In this document: piece by piece, positions 1-8,680 of the stretch
Layout of the letters: each line of letters opens with the position of its first letter
Position numbering within the stretch: position 1 is the stretch's first letter
Assembly (NCBI GenBank): GCA_018376445.1
Contig: JAHABL010000007.1
Coordinates: forward strand, 62,001 to 126,000
Length of the DNA stretch: 64,000 nt
Reading direction: 5' to 3'
DNA from: Mycobacteriales bacterium
GTDB lineage: Bacteria; Actinomycetota; Actinomycetes; Mycobacteriales; Mycobacteriaceae
Notes under the pieces: generated by a model
What the model was told of the DNA's origin: nothing
What the model saw: the letters and a program-made list of their open reading frames with translations, nothing else
Databases searched by the model: none
Position numbers and translations under genes: made by a program

Positions 1-1116
1 GATATCGGTGACGTCACGACCGTCAATACGGAAGTGGTCCTTAAGGATACGCTGTCGAATGATCTTCTTGGTGATGGCCTTGTAGGCTCCGCCAATCTCG
101 CTCTCGCGTCCTTCGAACTGCTCAGCAAGCTCTTCAAACACCTTCTCTTTGAGCTCGGAGTCGGCAGCTTCGCGTTCTTGTTTGTCTGCGATGGTGTAGA
201 TCTTCTCCAGTTCCGACTTGGCGGCCTTCTCCACAGCCTCGAAGGAATCATCCTGATAAGCCGGGAAGAGGGGGAACTCTGCGGTTTCCTTGGCGGCTAC
301 GCTAGCAAGCTGCTGCTGCGCGTGGCAGAGCTGTGCGATAAAGGGCTTGGCAGCCTCCAGACCACCTGCAACGACCTCTTCAGTGGGTGCTTGTGCTCCA
401 CCGTTAACGAGCTCGACGACCTCTTCGGTTGCGCCAGCTTCCACCATCATGATGGCGATCTCCGGCTTACCAGTGCCGTCATCCTCAGAAACAATACGGC
501 CGGCCACCGCCATGTTGAACACAGCCATCTTGAGCTGTTCGACAGTCGGGAAGCACACCCACTGCCCCTCCGGGTTGGATTCAGTGGGGATAAGGGCGAT
601 CCGGACACCACCGACCGGCCCGGAGAACGGTAGACCAGCCAGCTGGGTAGAGCAGGACGCTGCGTTGATGGCGACACAGTCGTAGATATCGCCGGGACGC
701 AGACTCAGCATCGTGACAACCACCTGCACCTCATTGCGCAGGCCGGACACAAAGCTGGGGCGAAGCGGACGGTCAATGAGACGGCAGGTAAGAATAGCGT
801 CAGTGGTCGGACGACCTTCACGGCGGAAGAAGTTGCCGGGGATCCGTCCCGCAGCGTACATGCGCTCTTCCACGTCAACTGTCAGCGGGAAGAAGTCAAA
901 ACCTTCCCGGGGTTGCTTAGAAGCAGTCGTGCACGACAGCATCATCGTTTCGTCATCAAGGTACACAACTGCGGAACCCGCAGCTTGCTTAGCCAGACGG
1001 CCAGTCTCGAAACGGACATTACGCGTGCCAAAAGCACCGTTATCGATGGTGGTTTCGGTTTCGAAAACGCCCTCTTCCACCTCGAACTCACGGAGTTCAG
1101 TCATAGGGTTATGCAT
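1..1116 (-). CDS. pnp: Polyribonucleotide nucleotidyltransferase (PNPase), partial, N-terminal half
   Basis: PNPase degrades RNA 3' to 5' by phosphorolysis. The first ~370 residues are present; the gene runs off the window start and a full PNPase is about 750 residues. The reading frame shows the first RNase PH-like domain typical of actinobacterial PNPase (REGFDFFPLTVDVEERMYAA, then RRE-GRP and CRLIDRPLRP blocks) followed by the alpha-helical linker region. Two in-frame ATG codons compete: 1116 (MHNPMTEL) and 1104 (MTEL). Neither has a strong ribosome-binding site, so the start is uncertain by four codons. It lies downstream of rpsO in the transcribed direction, as in most bacteria, but here a plus-strand gene separates the two. 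Confidence 0.95.
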   Translation of the reverse strand, partial: MHNPMTELREFEVEEGVFETETTIDNGAFGTRNVRFETGRLAKQAAGSAVVYLDDETMMLSCTTASKQPREGFDFFPLTVDVEERMYAAGRIPGNFFRREGRPTTDAILTCRLIDRPLRPSFVSGLRNEVQVVVTMLSLRPGDIYDCVAINAASCSTQLAGLPFSGPVGGVRIALIPTESNPEGQWVCFPTVEQLKMAVFNMAVAGRIVSEDDGTGKPEIAIMMVEAGATEEVVELVNGGAQAPTEEVVAGGLEAAKPFIAQLCHAQQQLASVAAKETAEFPLFPAYQDDSFEAVEKAAKSELEKIYTIADKQEREAADSELKEKVFEELAEQFEGRESEIGGAYKAITKKIIRQRILKDHFRIDGRDVTDI

Positions 1117-1556
1117 CTTTCGTCTGGGAGCCACCTAGTCGGAAACATGGTCATCGATCGAAGCTGCCGGAGCACTGCCTTTCCTCACACCTCGACACAG
1201 CTCGTCTTATGCCACGTCAGAAAGGATTTTGCGAAGAGAATAGGTCCGACAACCACCACCGAGGACCGTTCACACGTAGGTCAGCTCCAATGGGTTAGCC
1301 TCAGGCGGGCTTTAGTGACACTTTTAGTGTAGCAAATCCCGAGGTAGAACATGCAGCAGCAGCATCGTGGGCGTGTTCCTACGAGTTGACGTGCTGCAGG
1401 TCACCTCTCCCCTATTACGCCCCCTCGGATCTTTTCCGGCATACTAGAACCTAACAATCGATGTGATTCTTGTGTTCATGACACTGCAGAATCATCGCGC
1501 AGAAACCGTGCGTCCCCCCACTCTTGAGAATCGCACCGCACTAGAAAGGCTACACC
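1117..1556. other. Intergenic region between divergent pnp and phosphoribosyltransferase
   Basis: A 440-base stretch without a convincing gene. It should carry the pnp promoter and leader (minus) and the promoter of the phosphoribosyltransferase (plus). A short inverted repeat with 5-base arms sits at 1318-1330. I could not assign -35/-10 boxes with confidence. Open frames here are short and lack coding character. Confidence 0.5.
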
Positions 1557-2051
1557 GTGACCGATATGTCGCCTGATCGTGAAGTACTGACGTGGGAAGG
1601 ATTCGGTTCCGCCTCTCGTGAGCTTGCACAAATGGTTGCCGATGACGGATACCGGCCCGACCTCATTCTCTCTATTGCCAGGGGTGGACTCTTTGTCGCC
1701 GGCGCTTTGGGCTACGCCCTCAATGTGAAGAACCTTCATGTGATGAACGTGGAGTATTACACCGGTATAAACGAACGCCTCGATCTCCCCGTTATGCTCC
1801 CTCCAGTTCCGAAGCCGGGCATGCTGCAGGGCGCTCGTGTACTCATCACTGATGATGTGGCTGATACCGGTGCCACACTTCGATTCGTCTACGACTTCGT
1901 ACAAGAATACGTCGCTGATGTGCGCTGTGCAGTGGTCTTCGAAAAGCCTCACTCCACGGTAAAGTGCGAGTATGTGTGGAAGCGTACCGATCGGTGGATC
2001 AACTTCCCGTGGTCTACCCTACCGCCCGTGGAATTCCCCGACGGCGCATAG
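1557..2051 (+). CDS. Phosphoribosyltransferase family protein
   Basis: A 164-residue type I phosphoribosyltransferase, the family that joins purine or pyrimidine bases to PRPP in nucleotide salvage. The PRPP-binding loop VLITDDVADTGATL is at about residues 95-108, and the upstream segment DLILSIARGGL is the usual PPi-binding region of hypoxanthine/xanthine-type enzymes. The start is GTG at 1557, with AGAAAGG a few bases upstream as ribosome-binding site. It is a single gene on the plus strand between pnp and rpsO, so it is probably its own transcription unit. The exact substrate cannot be read from sequence; a hypoxanthine or xanthine/guanine enzyme is likeliest. Confidence 0.85.
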   Translation: MTDMSPDREVLTWEGFGSASRELAQMVADDGYRPDLILSIARGGLFVAGALGYALNVKNLHVMNVEYYTGINERLDLPVMLPPVPKPGMLQGARVLITDDVADTGATLRFVYDFVQEYVADVRCAVVFEKPHSTVKCEYVWKRTDRWINFPWSTLPPVEFPDGA

Positions 2052-2131
2052 TTTCTGCAGATAACGAACGTGTGGCCTTGCTCTTCTCCCTGGAGTGGGG
2101 CCACTTTCCTGTCGTTGCTGTCATCTACCTG

Positions 2132-2168
2132 CGTGCGGAAGTGTCCACCGGATGGACTCTTCCGCACG
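2132..2168. terminator. Stem-loop after the phosphoribosyltransferase gene
   Basis: Arms of 16 bases (2132-2147 and 2153-2168) pair with one mismatch around a 5-base loop, 80 bases after the stop at 2051. No T-run follows on either strand, so it may be a weak or factor-assisted terminator. It precedes the stronger rpsO terminator. Confidence 0.5.
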
Positions 2169-2187
2169 TAGCCTGGAACCTATCCAC

Positions 2188-2230
2188 AAAAAAGCCCCTC
2201 ACCTGGAAAAACTTCCACAGAGAGAGGCTT
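2188..2230 (-). terminator. Rho-independent terminator of rpsO
   Basis: Read on the minus strand, arms at 2222-2230 and 2192-2200 pair at 8 of 9 positions, with a nested TGGAA/TTCCA hairpin inside. They are followed by six T (2193-2188). It lies about 50 bases past the rpsO stop codon. Confidence 0.75.
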
Positions 2231-2277
2231 AGATGCGCTGAACGTCAGTCAGCTATGTCTCGTGCTGATGACGCACT

Positions 2278-2547
2278 TTAGCGACGCAGACCAAGACGCT
2301 CAATCAGGGAGCGGTAACGCTCAATGTCGACATCTGCAAGGTACTTGAGCAGACGCTTGCGACGACCAACGAGGAGCAACAGGCCACGACGCGAATGGTG
2401 ATCGTGCTTATGAACCTTGAGGTGCTCAGTGAGGTCAGAGATGCGCTTCGACAGGAGGGCCACCTGGGCCTCCGGGGAACCGGTATCGGTGTCATGCAGG
2501 CCGTACTCGGCGAGGATTTCCTTCTTCTCGGCGGACGAAAGGGCCAC
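2278..2547 (-). CDS. rpsO: 30S ribosomal protein S15
   Basis: A primary 16S rRNA-binding protein of the small subunit platform. The 89-residue length is exactly that of the family. The protein begins MALSSAEKKEILAEYG and carries the conserved TGSPEAQVALL and HxxDxHSRRGLL regions (here HKHDHHSRRGLL) and the C-terminal RYRSLIERLGLRR. ribF lies upstream in the same direction across a 200-base gap that should hold an rpsO promoter and the S15 leader. A strong terminator follows the gene, so in this genome rpsO is not obviously cotranscribed with pnp. Confidence 0.97.
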   Translation of the reverse strand: MALSSAEKKEILAEYGLHDTDTGSPEAQVALLSKRISDLTEHLKVHKHDHHSRRGLLLLVGRRKRLLKYLADVDIERYRSLIERLGLRR

Positions 2548-2748
2548 GAGATTACTCCTTGTTTTTCAGTGTCGTGTATCAATAGAGCCTCCTCCCCTTG
2601 ATATCCGGGGGAAGGTGGTGCACCGTCACGAACCACAGTGAACACCGAGCTGTCAGTCTATCAGGAAATAGCACAAAATAGTGAAATCATCGCCGCAGTA
2701 TGTCCCTACAGACACTGCTTCGTTACGCACCAACCCTAGCGGGGGCCG

Positions 2749-3738
2749 TTACCACAGTTCAGTAGGGGGAACGGTAGAGTCCTCCAGGATCTCTCGTGTC
2801 TTTGCCACATCGCGGTGCATGTGCTCCAAGAGATCGTCAACGAAGTCAAACTTTTCCATACCACGCACACGACCGACAAACTCGACAACCGCGTATCGAT
2901 GGTAGAGATCGGCATCCTCGTCAAGCACGAATGCCTCGACAGTGCGGACCGCCCCGTCAAATGTGGGATTTGTACCTACAGACACCGCCGTGGGGTACCA
3001 CTTCTGGGACTCAATCGTGCCCTCTACCTCGCCTTCATCAACGATGGCGAACCACCCTGCATACACGCCATCAGCCGGAAGTGCAGTATCACTGGCAAAG
3101 CTGATGTTGGCGGTGGGGAAACCTAACTGGCGTCCGCCCCTGCCGGCCCCATGAACCACTTCCCCTTCAACTCGCGGTAGGTGGCCAAGAGCCTGGATAG
3201 CATCCTTGATGCGAGAATCTGCCAGCGACTGACGGATGTAGGTGCTGGACACTGTGTGTCCCTCTTCTTTAAGGAGGGGGACAACCTCAGTGGTGAAACC
3301 GTACTCCTCCCCCAACTGGGTGAGAGTCTCCGGAGTGCCCGCAGCACGTGCGCCGAAGGTAAAGTTCTCTCCCACCACGACATGCTCAGCATGGAGCCTG
3401 TCTACCAGCACTTCCTTTACAAAATCTGCGGGAGCCTGGCCAGCACGTTCCGGGGTAAAGCTGAGGACGACAAACTCATCGATCCCGATTTCATGCGCCA
3501 GTTGGGCACGGAATTCGAGTGTGGAAAGACGGAGGGGAGCAATACCTTTACCCACCACTGAAGAAGGGTGAGGGTGGAAGCTGAGCATGAGAGAGGTGAT
3601 GCCATGCTTCTCCGCATAGTGGGCGGCAGCTGTCGCTAAACGAGCGTGTCCCCGGTGGAGCCCATCAAAGACTCCAATGGTGACAACGCTAGGGCCGCGG
3701 TCGAGCGGATAGTTTTCTACGCCTTGCCAAATATGCAC
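2749..3738 (-). CDS. ribF: Bifunctional riboflavin kinase / FAD synthetase
   Basis: Converts riboflavin to FMN and then FAD. The N-terminal nucleotidyltransferase domain shows TIGVFDGLHRGH at about residues 20-31. The C-terminal flavokinase domain shows GRQLGFPTANI near residues 185-200. I chose the GTG at 3738 (VHIWQGVENYPL), because family members begin with a short segment of this kind before the VTIGVFDG strand. Longer in-frame starts up to 3879 would run into the 3' end of truB and add residues without family character. Length is then 329 residues, normal for RibF. It follows truB by 76 bases, the usual actinobacterial order truB-ribF-rpsO. No FMN riboswitch was seen. Confidence 0.94.
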   Translation of the reverse strand: MHIWQGVENYPLDRGPSVVTIGVFDGLHRGHARLATAAAHYAEKHGITSLMLSFHPHPSSVVGKGIAPLRLSTLEFRAQLAHEIGIDEFVVLSFTPERAGQAPADFVKEVLVDRLHAEHVVVGENFTFGARAAGTPETLTQLGEEYGFTTEVVPLLKEEGHTVSSTYIRQSLADSRIKDAIQALGHLPRVEGEVVHGAGRGGRQLGFPTANISFASDTALPADGVYAGWFAIVDEGEVEGTIESQKWYPTAVSVGTNPTFDGAVRTVEAFVLDEDADLYHRYAVVEFVGRVRGMEKFDFVDDLLEHMHRDVAKTREILEDSTVPPTELW

Positions 3739-3814
3739 AATACCAGGGTAATGGGTGAGAGCCGATGGAGGGAATTGACGAAGCATCGACAAAGCCCAAC
3801 GAAACGGTAAACAG

Positions 3815-4765
3815 CTACTGCAAGGTGGCAGGACGCGCGACAAAAACAGACCGTACAATCCTCCGGTTTGCGTTATCAAACGTCTCTTCTAGCAGCGCGA
3901 TCGTACGCCCCTCTGGATCGATCCCAGCATAGATTCCCGGTAAGCCAGCGGGAGCAATACGCTGCCCCAGTGACACTTTGGTCGCTTCCTCAGCTGAGAG
4001 GTGACGAGTCTCTCGCCCGATACATGCAGCAGTATCCAGGTCGAGGGTAAGGCGAGCCCGCTCCCCTGCATCGATTGCCGCTTTATATGTCTCCAGGGGC
4101 TGCGCATATGACAGGTCGAAGTCTCCAACTCGAGTACGCCGCAAGGCTGAGAGATGTGCGTGCAGACCTACCTGTGCGGCCAGGTCGCGGGCTAGAGCCC
4201 GCACATAAGTTCCGGCTGAACAGCTCACCATAGCGCTAAGCTGCCACCACCCCTCGGGGGTGCGATGAATGTCTGACAAGGAAAACTCATCCACATGGAT
4301 CGGACGTGCCGCCAGCTCAACGGATTCTCCCCGTCGTACACGCTCGTAGGCCCGCACCCCCTGAACTTTGATGGCAGAGACCGCAGAAGGAACCTGCTGG
4401 CTCTCGCCGATGAACGTTGCCGCAGCGTCGTGCAGTTGGCTTTCGCTGAGAGCGTCCAAAAGCTCGGAGGCATCCGTAGCACACACCTCGCCCTCCGCAT
4501 CTTCTGTAGAGGTCGCCTGGCCGATCACGATAGTGGCCTGGTAACTCTTCGACTCCTTCAGAAGAAACGGCAGCAGCTTTGTCCCCCGCTCAATTCCCAC
4601 GACGAGAACGCCGGTGGCGGCAGGATCAAGAGTGCCGGAGTGACCGACACGACGCGTGCGAAATGCCCTTCGCAGTACGGAAACAACATCGTGGCTGGTC
4701 ATACCGGCAGGTTTATCAACGACGACGAGCCCAGAGTCAGCTAAGCGAACAGGACGACGAGACAT
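3815..4765 (-). CDS. truB: tRNA pseudouridine(55) synthase
   Basis: Makes pseudouridine 55 in the T-arm of tRNAs. The catalytic motif GHSGTLDPAATGVL is at about residues 41-54, with Asp47 as nucleophile. The substrate-recognition segment VDKPAGMTSHDVV precedes it at 16-29. The C-terminal third has the small extra domain common in actinobacterial TruB. The start is ATG at 4765 (MSRRPVRL); the frame is open further upstream but that stretch overlaps the preceding gene and is not conserved in character. The product is 316 residues. It lies 5 bases after the phosphopantetheinyl transferase stop, so the two are cotranscribed, as with pptT-truB in mycobacteria. Confidence 0.95.
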   Translation of the reverse strand: MSRRPVRLADSGLVVVDKPAGMTSHDVVSVLRRAFRTRRVGHSGTLDPAATGVLVVGIERGTKLLPFLLKESKSYQATIVIGQATSTEDAEGEVCATDASELLDALSESQLHDAAATFIGESQQVPSAVSAIKVQGVRAYERVRRGESVELAARPIHVDEFSLSDIHRTPEGWWQLSAMVSCSAGTYVRALARDLAAQVGLHAHLSALRRTRVGDFDLSYAQPLETYKAAIDAGERARLTLDLDTAACIGRETRHLSAEEATKVSLGQRIAPAGLPGIYAGIDPEGRTIALLEETFDNANRRIVRSVFVARPATLQ

Positions 4766-4770
4766 GTCGC

Positions 4771-5553
4771 CTAGTCTACATGTGGGGTGGGAATAACTAG
4801 CGCTGTGACAATGAGACCTTTGTCGACCACCCATACCCCGCTGCATTCTGCGAATTCACTGCACTGTGGGGAGATGTCCGCATAGAGCGCCAACAGTTGC
4901 TCTTCAACTCGGGCGCTAAACCTGCCGGAACCGGAAAGGTGGGTTGTAGTCTTGGATGCCTCTGAGGTGACGCTGTCTACGATGAGTTTGAGCTCTGCGT
5001 CCTCGAATCCTAGCCAGGCACCAGTTACGGGATACCAGGCTTTGTAGAGGGCTTCTTTTGCGGAAAAGAGCACCGTGTCAAGGGGAAGATGCACCGCTTG
5101 CTGGCTGAGGTGCTGCCGTTCGCCTGGGCTCGCAATTGACTCCAAGACATCGGGAAATAGTGGCTGGGCACGTTCGGCATCGAGGCCTAATGTCAGGACT
5201 CGATCGGTCGTCGCGACAAGCGCACCTTGGAAACCATGTGTGTGTGTCAAGGTTCCACATACCCCAGCAGGCCAAAGTGGGGCGCGCTGTTCATCGCGGA
5301 GAAGCTCCCCACGCGGGTAACCAAGTGTGCTGAGCAACTCGTGTGCGAGGAGACGTGTTCGGGCAAACTCCCATTGGCGGCTGGGCACAGCGTGTGCTAC
5401 CAGCGCGCGCTCTGTCGGGGGGAGGAGTGCAAGTGCTTCTGCAGCGGCATCCGGAGTAGGGGCGAAATCGTCGCCATCACAGAAGCAGCTTCCGATTACT
5501 CCGTGACCAAGATGAGAAATAAGCTGGTGGAAAGTGTAAAGGTGCTGGCTCAT
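4771..5553 (-). CDS. 4'-phosphopantetheinyl transferase, PptT-like
   Basis: Transfers phosphopantetheine from CoA to carrier proteins, as PptT does for the large fatty acid and polyketide synthases of Mycobacteriales. Magnesium-binding GLDAE is at residues 123-127 and the second signature FSAKEALYKAW at 163-173. The upstream CGTLTHTHGFQGALVA block is the CoA-binding strand region. The 260-residue length is in the Sfp/EntD range. It precedes truB with 5 bases between, matching pptT-truB in mycobacteria. The PptH-type hydrolase that sits beside pptT in M. tuberculosis is not here; the gene upstream is a MATE exporter 8 bases away. The start ATG at 5553 is reasonable, but the first ~20 residues are poorly conserved. 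Confidence 0.88.
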   Translation of the reverse strand: MSQHLYTFHQLISHLGHGVIGSCFCDGDDFAPTPDAAAEALALLPPTERALVAHAVPSRQWEFARTRLLAHELLSTLGYPRGELLRDEQRAPLWPAGVCGTLTHTHGFQGALVATTDRVLTLGLDAERAQPLFPDVLESIASPGERQHLSQQAVHLPLDTVLFSAKEALYKAWYPVTGAWLGFEDAELKLIVDSVTSEASKTTTHLSGSGRFSARVEEQLLALYADISPQCSEFAECSGVWVVDKGLIVTALVIPTPHVD

Positions 5554-5561
5554 AATCGTGC

Positions 5562-6914
5562 TTACTTTAAAGCGTCAGGCGTTCCATATATAAGCCACTT
5601 TCCACTTCGCTGTCGGATAAGCCCTGCAATTGCCCTCACAACAATGAAAAGAACGAAACCACCCCATAGCCCAGCCAACCCCCAGTGCATGCTGTAGCTC
5701 AGCCAAATCGTCGGAAGATAGCAGGCAAATGCGGCGCCTGCGGTGACATTTCGAAGAAAAACAGCATCCCCAGCACCGAGAAGGACCCCGTCACATGCGA
5801 ATACGGCCCCTGCCACAGGGAGCAAGCACACCATAAACCACCATGGAATAGATGCTTGAGTAAGGACTGCTGAGTCGTGGGTGAAGACTTTCGGAATCAC
5901 ACTGTGCAACGCCGCATAGGAGAAAGTCAACGCCGTAGCGATTAGAGTCCCGCTCACCACAATCTGCCGTCCCAGACGGCTCGTCTCGGTGGTGCGCTGC
6001 GCACCAAGAGACTCCCCCACCAATGACTGCGCAGCAATCGCGATGGAATCAAGTAGGAGGGATGTAAAAACCCAGATCTGCCACACAATTTGATGAGCTG
6101 CGAGCGCCTCCGCCCCAATACGCGCAGCCACCGCTGAGACGGAGAGAAAACATACTTGGAAGCCAAGCGATCGCACAATGAGGTCTTTGCCCATATGGAG
6201 CTGTTCACGGATGACTGTCCACTGCGGTTTCCACGACAGCTGATAGTGCCGGGCTTCTCGAATTAGTGCAATTAAAAAGAGTAGCCCAGTAACTGATTGT
6301 CCTATTATGTTGGCCCAAGCTGAACCGTGCAGACCGAACGAGGGCACAATCCCCCAACCGTAGATAAGGACTGGGCACAGAACAGCAGATAAGCCGAAAC
6401 CAACAACAACAAAAATGGGGGGTCGGCGGACCTCTTGGATACCTCGCATCCATCCATTCCCCGCCATAGATACAAGGATAAACGGAACTCCTCCTAAGGC
6501 GATGCGCAGCCACAGCACAGTATCAGATGCTAATTCACCCCCGCCAGTGAGGAGCTGAGCGATGGGCTCCAGAAAAATCTGCATGATAACGAGGATGCTG
6601 ACACCTACCAAGAAAGCGAGCCAACTTGCCTGCACTCCCTCCTGACGGGCAAGTCTCGCCTCGCCAGCCCCATAGAACCGTGCAGACCGTGCCGTTGTCC
6701 CATAGGACAGAAAAGTGAGCTGCGATGAGACAACTGCCAGAACCGTGCCACTAGCAGCGAGTGCTGCCAGTTCAACTGCTCCGAGATGACCAACGAGCGC
6801 AGTATCGAAGAGAACATAGAGCGGTTCTGCGGCAAGAACAACAAGCGCAGGAAGTGCTAACCGTAGGAGGTCACGAATGAGGTGTTGTGAGGAGTGCGGA
6901 GACGAGGTAGACAT
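5562..6914 (-). CDS. dinF: MATE family efflux transporter, DinF-like
   Basis: A 450-residue multidrug and toxic-compound extrusion family exporter that would sit in the cytoplasmic membrane and drive export with a cation gradient. About 12 hydrophobic segments are visible. The N-terminal block LALPALVVLAAEPLYVLFDT with the following ALVGHLGAVELAALA is the DinF-subfamily signature. A repeat of similar character (GAEALAAHQIVWQIW) lies in the second half, as expected for the two-fold MATE architecture. It is packed between the DHH phosphoesterase (2-base gap) and the phosphopantetheinyl transferase (8-base gap), an order seen in mycobacteria (rbfA, DHH gene, dinF). The substrate is unknown. Confidence 0.9.
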   Translation of the reverse strand: MSTSSPHSSQHLIRDLLRLALPALVVLAAEPLYVLFDTALVGHLGAVELAALAASGTVLAVVSSQLTFLSYGTTARSARFYGAGEARLARQEGVQASWLAFLVGVSILVIMQIFLEPIAQLLTGGGELASDTVLWLRIALGGVPFILVSMAGNGWMRGIQEVRRPPIFVVVGFGLSAVLCPVLIYGWGIVPSFGLHGSAWANIIGQSVTGLLFLIALIREARHYQLSWKPQWTVIREQLHMGKDLIVRSLGFQVCFLSVSAVAARIGAEALAAHQIVWQIWVFTSLLLDSIAIAAQSLVGESLGAQRTTETSRLGRQIVVSGTLIATALTFSYAALHSVIPKVFTHDSAVLTQASIPWWFMVCLLPVAGAVFACDGVLLGAGDAVFLRNVTAGAAFACYLPTIWLSYSMHWGLAGLWGGFVLFIVVRAIAGLIRQRSGKWLIYGTPDALK

Positions 6915-6916
6915 CG

Positions 6917-7924
6917 CTAGTTCAGTGCCCGGTATCCGTCGTGCAGCGGTGGATCATTCAACATGGTAAGAATCTGGTCGAGCACCTCAGCCAACGTGCT
7001 CTGCACGGTGAAGCCGGCGGCACGACGATGCCCTCCGCCCCCGAGACGACGGGCAATTTCCGCGACATTGATAAGACTCCGTGAGCGGAGCGATCCGGTC
7101 CATGTCCCGGGAGTCATCTCACGCACGACCAAGGCTACTTCTGCTTCTGCAGTAGTACGGACCACATCAATAAGTGCTTGCACGTCTTCGGGGCGGGCGT
7201 GGCGGTAAACATCATAAGGGACTGTTGCGTAGACTAGGCCTCTCTCCCTTCCCGCATCCTCGATTAAGGTAGCCGTCTGCAAGACTGTGGCGAGCAGTTC
7301 AAGGTAGCTGAAGGGCCGGGTGTCTAGGAGTTGACGAGTGAGGGTATCCGAATCGATTCCTATTTGTACAAGGCGTGCTGCATCGCTGTGTGCCCGTGGG
7401 CTTCCCCAGTGAAATCCTCCTGTATCGGTGAGCAGACCAGCAAAAAGGCACTGTGCGACATCTGTGGTCAGTTCTACGCCAAGTTCATCTAGTACGTCCA
7501 ACACAAGCTGAGCTGTGGCATCGGCGCGTGGAATGATAACGCTATGGGTGCCAAAGCCGTCATTTGATCGATGATGATCGAGAATGAGGGTGTAAGGCAC
7601 TTTCTCGGCAAGATGGTGCAGTTCTCCCATACGATCGGCAGAACCACAATCCACGACCACAACAAAATCCAGGTCGTCAGGCAGCTGGTTGGGTCGCACA
7701 ATACTCTCCGCACCGGGCAGAATCTGTAGTGTTTCTGGAGTGCGGTTGGGTCGCGCAAAACTCAGCCAGGCTTCTTTCCCCATGAGATGTGCGATATGCA
7801 CAACTGCCAGACCTGAGCCAATCGCATCGGCATCAGGATTAACGTGTGCAATTACGGCGATTCGGTGGGCATGGTCAGCGAAAAGACGGGCTGCTTCAGC
7901 GATCGTAACGTGCTGTGCGGTCAC
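6917..7924 (-). CDS. DHH/DHHA1 phosphoesterase (NrnA / CnpB-type nanoRNase and cyclic dinucleotide phosphodiesterase)
   Basis: A 335-residue DHH-DHHA1 enzyme of the bifunctional oligoribonuclease / pAp phosphatase family. Mycobacterial CnpB of the same locus also degrades c-di-AMP products. Metal-binding motifs are visible in order: HVNPDADAIGSG (27-38), VVDCGSADR, LDHHRSN (the DHH motif) and the C-terminal GGGGHRRAAGF substrate-binding loop. The start is GTG at 7924, overlapping the rbfA stop codon by 4 bases (GTGA), which implies translational coupling. rbfA followed by this gene is a widely conserved bacterial pair. Whether c-di-AMP, pAp or short RNA is the main substrate cannot be settled from sequence. 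Confidence 0.92.
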   Translation of the reverse strand: MTAQHVTIAEAARLFADHAHRIAVIAHVNPDADAIGSGLAVVHIAHLMGKEAWLSFARPNRTPETLQILPGAESIVRPNQLPDDLDFVVVVDCGSADRMGELHHLAEKVPYTLILDHHRSNDGFGTHSVIIPRADATAQLVLDVLDELGVELTTDVAQCLFAGLLTDTGGFHWGSPRAHSDAARLVQIGIDSDTLTRQLLDTRPFSYLELLATVLQTATLIEDAGRERGLVYATVPYDVYRHARPEDVQALIDVVRTTAEAEVALVVREMTPGTWTGSLRSRSLINVAEIARRLGGGGHRRAAGFTVQSTLAEVLDQILTMLNDPPLHDGYRALN

Positions 7925-8412
7925 TCGTCTCCTTTCTGAGGTAGTATCCCCTGCACTCTATACGCGACGTCAGATTCGGCATCCTCGTTGTCCCGGTAGG
8001 GGTTCGCTTCACCAGCAGGTGAGGCTCCTTCCCGTGCCTTCGCAGTAGCCGCATCAGCAGCGCGTGCTTGTGCTAGTAGCTCCTCCATGTGGAGAGCAGC
8101 ATCGGGAACGGTGTCAGCCTCGAAACGCAAAGTGGGGGTAAACCGAACTCCCGTTCTCTGACCGACCAAGGTGCGCAATTGACCTTTAGCCTTGTTAAGT
8201 GCGGCAGCAGCGGCATTGACATTGGGAGTCGCATCCAACGTCTCTCCCCGTACCGTGTAGTAGACAGTGGCGTCGTGAAGGTCTCCGGTAAGCCGCACGT
8301 CAGTGATGGTGACGTACTGCAAACGAGGGTCTTTAATTTCTCGGTCGATCGCGGTAGCGACGATCTCACCGATGCGCTTTGCGAGTCGGCGCGCACGGGG
8401 CGATGATGTCAT
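7921..8412 (-). CDS. rbfA: 30S ribosome-binding factor A
   Basis: A KH-fold protein needed for 16S rRNA 5'-end maturation and cold growth. The first ~110 residues carry the family pattern RARRLAKRIGEIVATAIDRE, KDPRLQYVTITDVRLTGDL and a TPTLRFEADTVPD block. The last ~45 residues are an acidic and Ala-rich tail, usual in actinobacteria. I place the start at ATG 8412 because an AGGAGGG ribosome-binding site lies about 6 bases upstream. A longer open frame to 8556 lacks family character. Length is 163 residues. rbfA normally follows infB directly; here two MFS genes and about 3.4 kb intervene. Confidence 0.95.
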   Translation of the reverse strand: MTSSPRARRLAKRIGEIVATAIDREIKDPRLQYVTITDVRLTGDLHDATVYYTVRGETLDATPNVNAAAAALNKAKGQLRTLVGQRTGVRFTPTLRFEADTVPDAALHMEELLAQARAADAATAKAREGASPAGEANPYRDNEDAESDVAYRVQGILPQKGDE

Positions 8413-8680
8413 AAGGCCCTCCTCTGACGAAGTATGCCGTGCACAATGTACGGCATGACAGTGTGTATCGTACCTTTCGAGAATACCCAATAACAGGGTG
8501 AACAGGTGAGGCAGCTTCCTCGAACGGGGAATAAGGGGAAGCTGATATGTTGCCAAGTTTTGAGGGAGCGGTACCCCCTTAGCCGTCGTGATTTCGTCTT
8601 AGCTGAAAAACCCAACGTCTACCAGGATGCAGTTGACTAAGTTCTATAGAGAAAGCCATCCATTCCATGAGGAGACTACT

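Noticed and set aside
3739..3879. N-terminal extension of ribF into the truB 3' end
   Set aside because: Residues upstream of the GTG at 3738 do not resemble the family and would overlap truB.
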